Source: Phytophthora colocasiae
Taxonomy: Eukaryota; Oomycota; Peronosporomycetes; Peronosporales; Peronosporaceae
Direction of reading: 5' to 3'
NCBI GenBank assembly: GCA_018806915.1
Contig: JAGKQI010000104.1
Coordinates: forward strand, 1,240,001-1,304,000
DNA length: 64,000 nucleotides
The notes beneath the pieces are model-generated. The model was not told the DNA's origin, ran no database searches, and saw nothing but the letters and a program-made list of their open reading frames with translations. The position numbers and the translations under genes are program-made. The stretch's first letter is position 1, and every line of letters begins with the position of its first letter. Shown here one piece after another: positions 44,927 through 57,674 of this stretch.

Positions 44927-47472
44927 TTAATTGCTTCTGTCGTTCTTCACCTGAGGCCTGCAGAAGACACAATGACCCTGCAAACCAATGATAATGTCAG
45001 TAGTGTGGAAGGTGCGAGGGCGACAATCAACACAGGACGTACTTTGATCTCCTTCGGCACGATTTCTAGCGCAGATTTCACTGCTGCCTTGTCACGGAAC
45101 GTAATAAACCCGTAACCTTTGTTCTTCTTGGTCTTGAAATCACGAGGCAGCTTGACCAATTCCACCTCGCCAAACTTCTGGAACTCCTTGTGGAGATCTT
45201 CTTCAGTCAAATCACCGATTGCCGATACGAATACTCCCGTAGTGTCTATATCACCCTGCACGACTTGTGGTCTTTGTTGTGACTGAGGCTTGCAGAAGAC
45301 ATAATTACCCTGCAAACCAATGATAATGTCAGTAATGTGGAGGTGCGAGGGCGACAATCAACACAGGACGTACTTTGATCTCCTTCGGCACGATTTCTAG
45401 CGCAGATTTCACTGCTGCCTTGTCACGGAACGTAATAAACCCGTAACCTTTGTTCTTCTTGGTCTTGAAATCACAAGGCAGGCTGACCGATTCCACCTCA
45501 CCAAATTTCTGGAACTCCTTGTGGAGATCTTCTTCAGTCAAATCACCGATTCCCCACGCGAACAGCATCGTAGTGTCCATATCACCCTGCACGACTTGTG
45601 GTGTTTTTTGCGGCCTTTGGCTTGACTTCGGTGGGGGCAAATGGGAGAGTGAAAGCGACCTTGACGTCCTCACGTGCCTAAGCGTATCGGAGTCTAAACT
45701 GCACGACAGTCTGTGCCCCTACAAGCGCAGCATAACTATTAGGCTTTCCGTCAACAAAATTCAACAACCAGCAACAACGTACATCAACGTAAAGTGACTT
45801 CCTCGAGGTAACGGCACGCATAGCGTCTTCCACATTCGTAAAGATGACATGGCTGGTTCCAAACGGTGTTATGGCCGCAGTAAATTCCACCTTTCCAAAG
45901 GCTTCAAACTTCTCCGAAAGAGCTCTAGGCGTAGTATCTCGAGATATACCACGCACCAAAACTACCCGGTGGATCACATCGGATCCTACAGCTTTTAGAT
46001 CAGTGTAAAAAGCATCATGTCGCGTTGCACTTCATTATGAACACAGCCAAAAACAACGCAAAGGTTAGACAAGATAAGTACACCATTCCATGCATGTAAA
46101 ATGCAACCCACGCGTTCGCCATAAACTCCACCAATTGCTCCCGAGTAAACGTGTCCAGCATACGTCTCACCGAGCGCCTTCGGATCTGATTGTCAGAAAG
46201 TTCTCTCTCCGTTTCCCTAGCTTCTGTTTTCTGCTTTTTCTGCTTGGGTTCCTCCGCAATCTTTTCAGATTTCTTGTGTTCAATTGAAACCTTCACGGGT
46301 TCCTTAGGCTCCTTCGCAACCTTCATAGGTTGCTCAACCTCGGTCGATTTCTTGGCTAGGCTTGTGGGTGCCTCAACTTTCACAGACTTCTTTGATGGAT
46401 CCATGGACATGGCGATTTTCACAGGCTGCCTCGGTGTCGGTTTCTTTGTGTCTTCTTTCTTCACAATCTCTTTCGTCACCACTTCCTCCTCGCTCTCAGA
46501 GCTACTATAGCTCTCTACCACCGGTTTCACTGTCTCCACTTCCTCTTCGCTATCAGAACTACTTGAAGCCTCCACCTCCGGTTTGACTTCCTCCTTCTCA
46601 TCATCACTCTCAGAGCTACTATATACCACTGGATTAACATCCTCCAGTTGCTCCTCCTCTCTCTCAGAGCTACTAAAGTTCTCCACTACCGGCTTAACTC
46701 TCTCCATTTCCTCCTCACTCTCAGAGCTACTTGATGCCTCCACTTCTGCCTTTTCGATTTCCTGCTCCTGCTCCTCCTCATTCTCAGAGCTATTCGAAGC
46801 CTCCACTTCTGCCTTCACGATTTCCTGCTCCTGCTCCTCCTCGCTCTCCGAGCTACTCGAAGCCTCCACTTCTGCCTTCACAACCTCCTGCTCCTGCTCG
46901 TCCTCACTCTCAGAGCTACTCGAAGCCTCCACTTCTGCCTTCACAACCTCCTGCTCCTGCTCCTCCTCACTCTCAGAGCTACTCGAAGCCTCCACTTCTG
47001 CCTTCACAACCTCCTGCTCCTGCTCGTCGTCGCTCTCAGAACTGCTTTTCTCCACGTTCTCCTCGTTCTGATCCTGTTCTTCTTCACTTTCCGATCTGCT
47101 GTCCTCCTTTTCCTGTGTCTCCTCTTCACCTTCTTCATTCTCCACGTCCATCTCCTCAACTTCACTCTCACTGTCATTCTTTTCCGGTTCTTCATCCTCT
47201 TCACTGTCACTACTCTGTTGTACTACCGCCTGCTCGGATTCTTCAACATCACTCTCACTGTCGCTTTTGTCAGCCTCATCTTCTTCACTATTGTCCGCAA
47301 TGCTTTGCATGTCTTCATCCTGTTCCTCTTCACTCTCTTCCACTTCCATTTCTTCAGCTCCAGCTTCACTCTCACTGTCGCTGCTTTGCACCACTAATGG
47401 CTGATCGTCATCAGAGCTGGAGCTGGACGCGTCCTCCAACTTCCGCTTCCTGCTCATCGAACTTGCTGCCAT
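44927..47472 (-). CDS. Acidic multi-RRM RNA-binding protein (UBA2/hnRNP-like)
   Basis: Five exons: 46112-47472, 45783-46029, 45374-45718, 45043-45309 and 44927-44977; 756 residues with every junction in frame. The first exon encodes a very acidic Ser/Glu/Asp-rich region (~residues 10-350) and then a Lys-rich part ending EQLVEFMANA, which continues across the intron as ATRHDAFYTDLKA, a lead-in typical of plant UBP1-associated UBA2 proteins. RRM1 begins VIHRVVLVRGISRDTT. RRM2 and RRM3 both carry DLTEEDLHKEFQKFGEVE and KNKGYGFITF (RNP1 core) and are near-identical because one exon plus intron was duplicated. Predicted nuclear mRNA-binding protein. Some would split the acidic part off as a separate gene, but the splice frame supports one. 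Confidence 0.82.
44951..45605 (-). repeat. 331 bp exon-intron tandem duplication inside the RRM gene
   Basis: Two direct copies, ~44951-45282 and ~45283-45605, offset by 331-332 bp. Each contains an RRM exon and the following ~64 bp intron with GTACGT donor and TTTGCAG acceptor. Phase-0 junctions let the second copy add a whole RRM without breaking the frame. Confidence 0.9.
46736..47050 (-). repeat. 63 bp in-frame minisatellite (acidic repeat)
   Basis: Five copies of a 63 bp unit begin at 46736, 46799, 46862, 46925 and 46988, encoding a 21-residue unit of the form EEEQEQEVVKAEVEASSSSE. Degenerate relatives extend on both sides. Phosphorylatable acidic Ser clusters (SSSSES) suggest casein-kinase-2-type sites (inference). 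Confidence 0.9.
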
Positions 47473-47635
47473 CACTTTCACTTATGACACAAAATATCTA
47501 CTGGTCAGCAACATTTATCTCTTTTCTACCAATCACAGAATTTTATTTAAATTCCGACGAATCAAATCACGTAAAAATTATTGCGACAACCGTTACGGAG
47601 CTTCCTCAGTCTTGAAGTGACCGAGGAGATAGCGC
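47473..47635. promoter_or_regulatory. Divergent promoter interval
   Basis: 163 bp separate the ATG of the RRM gene (minus) from the ATG of the P-loop kinase-like gene (plus). It is AT-rich near the RRM start; no motif called. Confidence 0.35.
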
Positions 47636-49023
47636 ATGAGTCTCAACGAGCACGACGCGGCGCTGTCGGGGATTATGGGCGTAGAGGAGACGCCTCCACC
47701 TGCGCCACTAGTGAAGGCGTTGGGCCCTCAGCAGGCGGAGGTCGTGGTCAAGCGCAATCAGTCTAAGTACGATTTCGTTAAAGTGCGGGTATGGGTCGAG
47801 GATCACGTCTACGTGCTGTCGCGCTATCTGTTGTGTCGTGCACTAGTCAGTGCCAAGGTTTGTAGCTTAATGAGTATGGATATATTGGCTAGTGGAGTGA
47901 TTTGAAGTTTTTTTTTATAATGTTTATGCAGATTAATTCGAGAGATGCGGTGCAGATTTCACTGGACTTGAAGAGAGTGAGGACATTACGAAGAACGAGA
48001 AGGATATAATGTGGCTAATGAAGGTGGTTTTGTGTATGTAGACGCTGGTGGACTTGAACTTTACAGATATCGTGCAGGAGCAGTTTGAAGATTTTTTGTA
48101 CAAGACCATGTTGGTGTTCGGATATGGGGAGCCACAGATCTCGTGTTACCGGATGATGTCCAGGTTGGTGAATGTGGATATTGATATTAAATGGAATTTT
48201 GCTAACGACAGTTGCTTGGCTGTAGCTTTCATCGCAATCGAGTTCCATTGTTGATCATGCTAGCGGGTACGGCTTGCATCGGGAAATCCACACTGGCAAC
48301 GAAGGTGCGTGGTTGTTACAGTGGGAACACATGATAAGGTTATTCCTCACCGTATTCACGTAAATCTCTTTTAGCTGGCCGATCGGCTCAACCTATCGAG
48401 TGTGTTGCAAACCGACCTCATCTTTGAGCTCATGTGCAACTTCTCGGGGTTCGTGAACCACTGCCAATGTATTCATCAGATCTTCCAACTCTGATGCTTT
48501 TGCTTGTCTTCTTCGTAGGCAAGATAAGACTTCTTACATCACGACCAAGTTCAAGTCGACTGACGACCTCATCGCTGAATACCAAAAGGAGTGTGACGTG
48601 GTTCGCAAGGGTGTCAAGTCAGACATCGACAAGTGCCTCAAGGACGGCAAGTCGCTGATTATTGAAGGTTTCCACATTGATCCTCGTTTGTACCAGAAGA
48701 CGATCGGTGCCCCCGAAAAGGACAGTAATGCGAGTTGTTCGGGTATCGTCGTGCCGTTCCTGTTGACACTGGACGACACTGACCACCACAACTTCATGAC
48801 GAACTCCCCCGACCCAAGGTACCGTGGTGATGAAAACGCGGTTGGTTTCCGCAATTTGCAGGATGTGCAAAACTATTTAGTTTCTCACAGCCAGGAGAAA
48901 GGAATGCTTCCGTTTACTGAGGTTCGCATTAACCTTCACTCGTTCCATGGCACCCTGGACCACCTGCATGATGTAGTGCTCAAGCGCATTGAGGAGGTGT
49001 TTGTGAGTACTAAGGCAGAGTAA
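47636..49023 (+). CDS. 2-phosphoglycerate kinase-related P-loop protein
   Basis: Six exons: 47636-47857, 47932-47976, 48042-48163, 48226-48304, 48375-48448 and 48519-49023; 348 residues, all in frame. Walker A motif is AGTACIGKSTLATKLADRL (~residue 125-145), followed by SSVLQTD, the usual kinase lid-side Asp. The downstream region has SLIIEGFHIDP, YRGDENAVGF and LHDVVLKRI. This architecture matches the eukaryotic '2-phosphoglycerate kinase-like' family (plant LPA1 relatives linked to phytate and inositol-phosphate metabolism). The true substrate here is unknown. The N-terminal ~100 residues resemble an ATP-cone-like regulatory domain. Shares a short promoter with the RRM gene. Confidence 0.82.
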
Positions 49024-49208
49024 AAGAGGTATGGGTACTACTTCATAAATCTCTTTGTCAATGCGATTGTGCAGATTCATTTTTATACAGGGAAGTCAGC
49101 ACAAGGTTTCTTCGTTCACTGCAAATAGATCCCGGCTTCTGGCAGCTCCAAGTCGACAAGGCGAAGTTAAATTATTGGCAGCACTGGTGTAGTTTGTTAT
49201 CTATCGCG

Positions 49209-51404
49209 ATGGAGAACAAGAAGACTTTAAAACGGAAGACAAGACGCGTGAGGATCAATGTTACATTGTGCAGATATGAAGTGGTGCGACGTGTAGCTCG
49301 AGCTCGTGGGTGGAAGCTCGTGATGGATGAGAATCCCGACGCTAAACCGACTATGTGCAATCTGCACTGGATCGACGTGCCTGACATCCTACCGACTTTC
49401 AAGACGCTGTTGCCGTATCAGAAGGTGAACCATTTTCCTGGGATGGCAAATTTGGCTTGTAAATCGAAATTGGCACGAAATCTCGAACGGATGAAGAAAT
49501 TGTTCCCTGCAGAGTATGACTTTGTTCCTCGAACGTGGATCTTGCCATTCGACCAGTACGAATTCCAGCAAAATTTCAACTCGGATGGAGAGAGCCAACG
49601 CACATTTATCGTCAAGCCCGACCACATGTGTCAAGGACGTGGGGTGTTTCTCACTCGTAAGCTTTCACAGATACCGAAAGGTGACGTCCTCGTCGCTCAG
49701 CAATATGTGGCTCGACCATTACTTATTGATGGGAAGAAGTTTGATCTTCGCATTTACGTGCTAGTGACGTCATGCTCCCCCCTTCGCGTGTATATTTTCA
49801 AGGACGGGTTGGTGCGAATGTGCACAGCTGACTATGTGACTCCCAATGCAGACAATCTTGAGCACCGATTCATGCACTTAACGAACTACGCAGTTAACAA
49901 ACACTCCAACAACTTTGAGGCAAATAAAGGGGATGGAGGAGATGGCAAAGGCAGTAAACGCACTCTCAAGTGGTTTTTCGCGTGGTTGAAGGAGATTTTT
50001 CCAAGCAAGAAGATTGACACTCTCTGGGACCAAATTGGTGATATCTGTCTGAAGACTATCTTGTCTGTGCAACCGACCTTAGCACAGGAGTATAGATCTA
50101 CGTTCGCGAAGTACACGCGACGTTCAAACTCCGCATCCCGATCTTGTCCCCAGGTGAACGAAACGAACAACGACAACAGTGGGGTCAGACTTCCTCGTCC
50201 TAGAAGTGCTGGAGTAAATCCAGACAATGATAGCGAAAGTATTATCGACGACTCGGCTACCAGCAGCTCGTCCACACCACCTTCCTGCTCATTTGCTTTG
50301 CTGGGCATGGATGTGCTGGTGGATGAGCAACTAAAGCCTTGGCTTCTAGAAGTTAATCATCTGCCAAGTTTCGGTTGTGATTCGCCGCTGGATTGGAGTG
50401 TCAAGGAGCCTCTTATCTCTCAAACCTTTGACCTGTTAAATCTGTCAACCGATGATAAAGGACGGTATGAATCTGAACACGCTGAGGCGCTCCAGCGGAG
50501 GCTCTACGGAGGAACCTCAACTTCAATTCCAAGCAACACTCCAGCATCTAATGACAACCAGCGATGTGAACTTCCACCCTTGGCTGCCCCATCACTTCCG
50601 CCTTTGGTCGTTCCGTCGCCACGAACAAATGCCCCAGAAGATACTGCTAAAGTTGACATGGGTCCACTGCAAACCGACCAACTTCGAGAAGCACTTACCA
50701 AGTATTACGCTCACTTCAACGTCGATCGACTGGGTCACCTTGACACAATTGTGGACAAATATGCAGATAACCAGAACGAGCTAAGTCGCAGTCTCAAGCT
50801 AAAGTACGGCAAAAGTATCTGGGCTTTTGCTCTTCGTGATCCTGTGGACAACAATACTCCACAGCAAGATGAACATATTGAGCAGGATGCCGACGAAGAA
50901 CAATTGATCGACTTTGTTCGGATCTATCCGCCACCTTCTAGCTCACTACAGGGTCCCAAGTATCGCAAACTGTTAAACGCAGCTCAACAACATATCGATG
51001 AGCTACAACTGCGGTTTTCCGCGCCACTACAGCACCGACGACCGGAAGTCGACAGCAATGGGGTTGCACTTCCACCTCTGAATGGTGCGAAGAAAAAAGA
51101 GCAGCTTGGTCGAGACTGCTTCGGCTTTTCGGGAACGGACAAGGCCCATTGGTTGTCAGCAGTTGATAAGAAGCCGTTGGTAGTGCCAGGACCTATGCAA
51201 GTGGCAGCAGCTCATCGATTAATGCTTGGCCACTCCAGCCAAAAGTTGTCGATCAAACCTCCCACACCACCGGAACCGCTCCCTTCTCGATCAGGAACTC
51301 CAATGAGCTATGGACACCAATACCGGGAGCGGCTCGCCACACACAAAAACAAACCGACACTAGCAATCTCTCAGGTTTCATTCTGCTTCGATGGACCATT
51401 TTGA
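49209..51404 (+). CDS. Tubulin tyrosine ligase-like (TTLL) polyglutamylase
   Basis: Single-exon gene, 731 residues. ATP-grasp ligase that adds amino acids, usually glutamate, to tubulin tails. Motifs in order: N-terminal KMxxNHFPG-like YQKVNHFPGMANLACKS; TFIVKPDHMCQGRGVFL (nucleotide binding, ~residue 135-150); VAQQYVARPLLIDGKKFDLR; YVLVTSCSPLRVYIFKDGLVR; FMHLTNYAVNKHS (~residue 220); ALLGMDVLVDEQLKPWLLEV with the metal-ligand E-V-N (~residue 380). This is closest to TTLL4/5/6/13-type polyglutamylases by motif wording. The C-terminal ~300 residues are Pro/Ser-rich and low in conservation. The first Met of the open frame after weak upstream codons is used. It lies ~6.5 kb from the LRRC49/PGs4-like gene on the same strand. 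Confidence 0.93.
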   Translation: MENKKTLKRKTRRVRINVTLCRYEVVRRVARARGWKLVMDENPDAKPTMCNLHWIDVPDILPTFKTLLPYQKVNHFPGMANLACKSKLARNLERMKKLFPAEYDFVPRTWILPFDQYEFQQNFNSDGESQRTFIVKPDHMCQGRGVFLTRKLSQIPKGDVLVAQQYVARPLLIDGKKFDLRIYVLVTSCSPLRVYIFKDGLVRMCTADYVTPNADNLEHRFMHLTNYAVNKHSNNFEANKGDGGDGKGSKRTLKWFFAWLKEIFPSKKIDTLWDQIGDICLKTILSVQPTLAQEYRSTFAKYTRRSNSASRSCPQVNETNNDNSGVRLPRPRSAGVNPDNDSESIIDDSATSSSSTPPSCSFALLGMDVLVDEQLKPWLLEVNHLPSFGCDSPLDWSVKEPLISQTFDLLNLSTDDKGRYESEHAEALQRRLYGGTSTSIPSNTPASNDNQRCELPPLAAPSLPPLVVPSPRTNAPEDTAKVDMGPLQTDQLREALTKYYAHFNVDRLGHLDTIVDKYADNQNELSRSLKLKYGKSIWAFALRDPVDNNTPQQDEHIEQDADEEQLIDFVRIYPPPSSSLQGPKYRKLLNAAQQHIDELQLRFSAPLQHRRPEVDSNGVALPPLNGAKKKEQLGRDCFGFSGTDKAHWLSAVDKKPLVVPGPMQVAAAHRLMLGHSSQKLSIKPPTPPEPLPSRSGTPMSYGHQYRERLATHKNKPTLAISQVSFCFDGPF

Positions 51405-51510
51405 GCAAATTCAAACAAAATTTAAATTCATGCTTACTTCTCAAAATTCAGCTGTAATTTATTGCTCAGAAACTTGACGAAAATACTTGGACCACGAGAA
51501 AGCATACCGA

Positions 51511-53442
51511 ATGTCCGACATGTCGTCTCCTTCGCTTCCTACGCTGCCGTTGTCTGTCTTCTCGCATGTAATGTCTTTCGCGATGTATCGCTACTCGCAA
51601 GCCATCATCCCTTCTGCCCGCTCCCACCCCCGAAAGTACCTGAAGAACGTGGCTTTGGTGTCCAAGAACTGGCTGCAAATATCAAAGCAGCTGATGGTGC
51701 AGTTCGAGCAAGAAACAATGGAAATTCAATTGGAAAACGGTACGCTAGACGGAATAGCACAAGCTATGAGAGAAATATCGACTCGTGGCAAAGCGGTTCG
51801 CGATCTCCGCGTGAGGATTGGCCAGCAGCAGGAAAAGAGCTATAACTATGAAACGTTCTCGGTGCTGAGTGAGGAAATGGAACAGCTTCAAGTGGACTGG
51901 AGTGCTATGTTGGCCAAGATGCCAGGGCTGAGACGTCTGGACCTGAAGCTGGTCCCTTTGCAGAGCAAACATTTGCCGGAGCTGTTAAAAGCTGCAGGGG
52001 ACCACTGTGCACAATTGGAGAGCCTGGTGCTGCCTCGCAAACCAGAGTTGAAGAAGGTTATGAAGGGGGAGCAGATTGAGACGGTGTTGAAGACGCTCTA
52101 TGCTACCATGGAGCAAATATACGCGAAAGGGAATCGTGTTGGACTGAAACAGTTAACTGTACCGACGAGGAATGATGCTGAGAGACACCGTTCCAGTACG
52201 GAGTTCCTTGACAATGTCGCGAAGTTCTGTCCCAATGTGGAGTATCTAGATGGAACGGATCAGGTTTTCCACGGTTATAACAGTGTTGGCTGTGAGGATA
52301 AGTGGATGGTGCCGCTGAACACGTGGGAGCAGTTTACCAAGAGCTGCACGAAGTTGCGCGAGTTTGGGTGGACACCTGTGCCATTCGCTGATCCATTCTT
52401 TCTCGCATTTGGCAGAACGCTCAAGCCACAGTTGGAAACTATGGTTGTCACTACCAACTTGATATGGAGCTGGAAAGAGTATCATCGAGGCTGTGGCGAC
52501 GAAACTACCGCAGCGATCAAGGACTGTCATGGACGCCACGCCAAAAATGTCCATTTCGTGCTCGCAGGTTGCCCTGCATTGAAAGATCTCACTGTTGAGA
52601 TTGATCTACAGAGATATACCGACTCGCCTGTTCGGCACTTCAGCATCGACATTTACGGCGATGAGTTTTCGGCATCAATGGCTCGCAACTGCCCTCTGCT
52701 TGAGAGGTTTGTAATCAGTAGCTCTTCTAGCTTCGAGATCATGACTGTAACTCCCATTGGGACGTTCACGGACGCCTCACTCCTTTCCCTCGCTGAGTTG
52801 AAGTATTTGGACTCAGTGGAAATTAACACTGCTGTCATGTGCACGGGGAATGGCATTATTGATTACATTCGTCGAGTTCTGGCGTTGAACTACTACACCG
52901 GTAAAAGTCGCGAGCTACAGATAAATATCGGGGGACTGCAACACGGCCACTTCGGTGTGCCTACGTTCTACTCGGCGGTTGTGGATATGTTGCGCTGCCT
53001 CTCTGAAATCAGCGAGGAGGACTTTGGAGCAGAAAGAAACGAGCAGAAGTTTGAAGTGTTTGTCGGCAACCCGTACCACTCGAGAGTGAGTAAGCAATGG
53101 AGTTCGAAGTACATGCAAGAGGAGCTGAAACCTTTGATGAAACGCGTACGTGAAATGCATCCTTCCGTCATGGTCAACGCTTCTTTGAATGGGGTGTCAG
53201 GTGACTCGTTCTCGAAGATGGACATGTTCTCGATGAGCTGGCTTCCAAAAAACAAAGGTCAACCTATGTTTTGGGAAACAGAAGAAGACGAGGATTACAC
53301 CGAACACGATATCTGCGACCATCCCCCTGAACTCATGAACGTTTACTACGAAGTCCTTGGTATCAACCCGCAAGATGAAGAAAGAGTTGCTCGTGACGTG
53401 GATTTCGAAGACTATGTGGAAAGAGATGTTTGGCGGTACTAA
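51511..53442 (+). CDS. F-box/LRR-like protein (family A)
   Basis: 643 residues, single exon. The N-terminus SLPTLPLSVFSHVMSFA followed by LKNVALVSKNWLQIS fits an F-box (Skp1-binding) fold. The middle contains irregular LRR-like strands (LRRLDLKLVPL, LESLVLP, LKQLTVPTR, CPNVEYLDG, VPFADPFFLAFG), then an acidic C-terminus. The paralogue at 62617-64000 shares KQLTVPTR, CPNVEYLDG and VPFADPFF. This looks like a lineage-specific oomycete family; substrate unknown. First ATG of the open frame taken as start; a second Met follows three codons later. Confidence 0.65.
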   Translation: MSDMSSPSLPTLPLSVFSHVMSFAMYRYSQAIIPSARSHPRKYLKNVALVSKNWLQISKQLMVQFEQETMEIQLENGTLDGIAQAMREISTRGKAVRDLRVRIGQQQEKSYNYETFSVLSEEMEQLQVDWSAMLAKMPGLRRLDLKLVPLQSKHLPELLKAAGDHCAQLESLVLPRKPELKKVMKGEQIETVLKTLYATMEQIYAKGNRVGLKQLTVPTRNDAERHRSSTEFLDNVAKFCPNVEYLDGTDQVFHGYNSVGCEDKWMVPLNTWEQFTKSCTKLREFGWTPVPFADPFFLAFGRTLKPQLETMVVTTNLIWSWKEYHRGCGDETTAAIKDCHGRHAKNVHFVLAGCPALKDLTVEIDLQRYTDSPVRHFSIDIYGDEFSASMARNCPLLERFVISSSSSFEIMTVTPIGTFTDASLLSLAELKYLDSVEINTAVMCTGNGIIDYIRRVLALNYYTGKSRELQINIGGLQHGHFGVPTFYSAVVDMLRCLSEISEEDFGAERNEQKFEVFVGNPYHSRVSKQWSSKYMQEELKPLMKRVREMHPSVMVNASLNGVSGDSFSKMDMFSMSWLPKNKGQPMFWETEEDEDYTEHDICDHPPELMNVYYEVLGINPQDEERVARDVDFEDYVERDVWRY

Positions 53443-53925
53443 CCGGATAGTTACGTGCTCATGGCACGGTGCCATCATCAGCAACGGCACCCTTCGAGTG
53501 GGCATGTGCGAACAAAATCAGCCGTCGAAGATCATACGTCAGAAATTCATCACAAAGCAACGTGTACGTTTCAGGAGATCATAATTTGAAACAAATACTT
53601 CATTTTCCTGATCGGTCCACATCCAGTGAGCCCTTAATCTGGAGCGTGGTTGATGACCGGAATGTGAAGGTGTCCAAACTCATTTGCTGTGTTCTCGTCT
53701 GACTTGACACCATGAAGATCCACAAGCCCACTTTACTAAAGACTTCCACGGTGTAGAGACCCAGTAATCTCTTCAAACGCGTGACTCTGTTGGCCAGCTC
53801 CTCCAGTAGCGTGATCAGCTCCTCACCCTTTTCAGGACCATAGCGTACTGCATCATCTAGGCAGTGAACGAATGCAGTGTTACGTCACAATGGCCCGCTA
53901 ATGTTCAAACTGTGTGAGTGACGAC
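53443..53925. other. Gene-poor gap with an orphan minus-strand open frame
   Basis: Between the F-box-like gene and the hAT element. On the minus strand ~53603-53893 is open for ~97 codons without a good start (contains EELITLLEELANRVTRLKRL, helical and leucine-rich). It may be a decayed exon. Nothing else recognised. Confidence 0.3.
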
Positions 53926-55125
53926 TAGTGTGCGCAATCTACTGTACATGTTGGAAGAATTTAGTACACATCAACACTACGTTGGTACACTGGTGGTATA
54001 CTGTTGGTCTACATGGACGCAAAACCTGGTAAATTTTATAGCCAACATTCATGTCGTTCTCGTCGTCTTCATGATCACCACCTGCATGTATATACTCAGA
54101 TTGCCTAACCATTTCTACTAGAGGCTCGAAGCCCTCCACCTCGTCTGCAAAGTAATCGTACGGATCTATTGTGTCGAGAAGACCATGATTTATGTAAATG
54201 AATGCCAGCTTTTCCATCGTGTTTGCATTCATTCGGTTGCAACGCTTGGTCCACAGAAATGAGTACGCGCTCCACACACGCTCCACACACGCTCCGCTGC
54301 CGCAGAAGATGTCGGAACACTCAAGACTTGGACTGCGATGTGGGGAAAGTCTTCTCTACTATACTGGATCCAATGTTGAAGTGATCGGGGATTTTTGTAA
54401 TAGAATGTATCTGCTCAGCTCTGCGTAGCACTCCCTAGTCTTGACGTCGTACGGGTAATACAACAAAATAAAATCGCGTAATTAGTTCATAGTCTCAGCC
54501 TTGTCGTTTGCATCCCACGAAAGCGTCTTTAGTTTTGGGAGTAGGAAGTAGGCGAACCCCATTGAAGACGTATGAAGGAAGTACCAACGCGAGAGCACTA
54601 TCTTCTTCAATCGGTCGCCGAAGTCATCACCATGCGACAGCCTCGCGTTTTGCACCCAGTTTTCTTTGAGGCGAATGAAGCAGTAGTAGACTTGAAAGAG
54701 GTCCCCCTATCGCTCCCAAGTGCTCCGATCTGCTTGGATGGAAACTTCAGAAGACATCGGAGCTGGTTAAGATTTTTCCAGAATACAGGACTTCCTCACA
54801 CGACATTTGCCGTTCTTAGCGTCCAGCTTGGACAGGTACGAGTTGATGTCGAAGCGGAGTGGGTCTACAGGCGGCGCTGAGCTCATCAACTCGAATGCGT
54901 TAGTCCGTACCATAGTGAGAGAGCAGGAGTCTTGAGGAAAACGAATCCAGAATGGCAGAAAGATTAATATAGATTTTACCTTCAGCATCTTATCATGGCT
55001 CAAAATGGCATCCGGCGGCTATAGCTTTGTGTGCAATCTACATGTTGATAAATGTTAGTACACACCAACATTACGTATTCCTACGTACACACCAATATAC
55101 GTAGACGTGTATAGTGCGCACACTA
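53926..55125 (-). mobile_element. Degenerate hAT DNA transposon, 1200 bp
   Basis: Termini TAGTGTGCGCA (left) and TGCGCACACTA (right) are perfect 11 bp inverted repeats starting with the hAT-type TAGNG. Both sides are flanked by the identical octamer GTGACGAC (53918-53925 and 55126-55133), the 8 bp target duplication typical of hAT elements. Subterminal repeats of the type GTACACACCAAC occur at both ends. The interior has a broken transposase on the minus strand. A second, direct-orientation copy of the left terminus appears near 55028-55075. Confidence 0.9.
53939..54390 (-). pseudogene. hAT transposase C-terminal dimerisation domain (broken)
   Basis: Minus-strand codons for PHIAVQVLSV, then (out of frame) SSAAAERVWS, then ERVWSAYSFLWTKRCNRM and MEKLAFIYINHGLLD are the characteristic hAT C-terminal dimerisation signature. 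Stop codons upstream (near 54360) and an 11 bp tandem duplication at 54270-54291 break the frame. The catalytic part is missing, apart from possible scraps to ~55000. The element is non-autonomous. Confidence 0.85.
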
Positions 55126-55228
55126 GTGACGACCGAATCAGTCGATCAGGGCGATTGAGCTGACAACTTAAGAATCGATAACACCGCTAATAAAGTGAGC
55201 ATTAGTGCAGGATCTATTAAATTCCTTA

Positions 55229-57674
<2,446 letters not shown>

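Noticed and set aside
45329..45977. RRM frames as two or three separate small genes
   Set aside because: GT-AG introns with matching phase join them to the acidic exon into one 756-residue protein.
46583..47615. Plus-strand Ser-rich and Pro-rich long frames
   Set aside because: Antisense shadows of the acidic Ser/Glu repeat exon; composition follows from the complement of GAG/TCA-type codons.
54767..55003. 78-codon minus-strand frame as a gene
   Set aside because: Lies inside the hAT element and has no clear domain; treated as decayed transposon interior.
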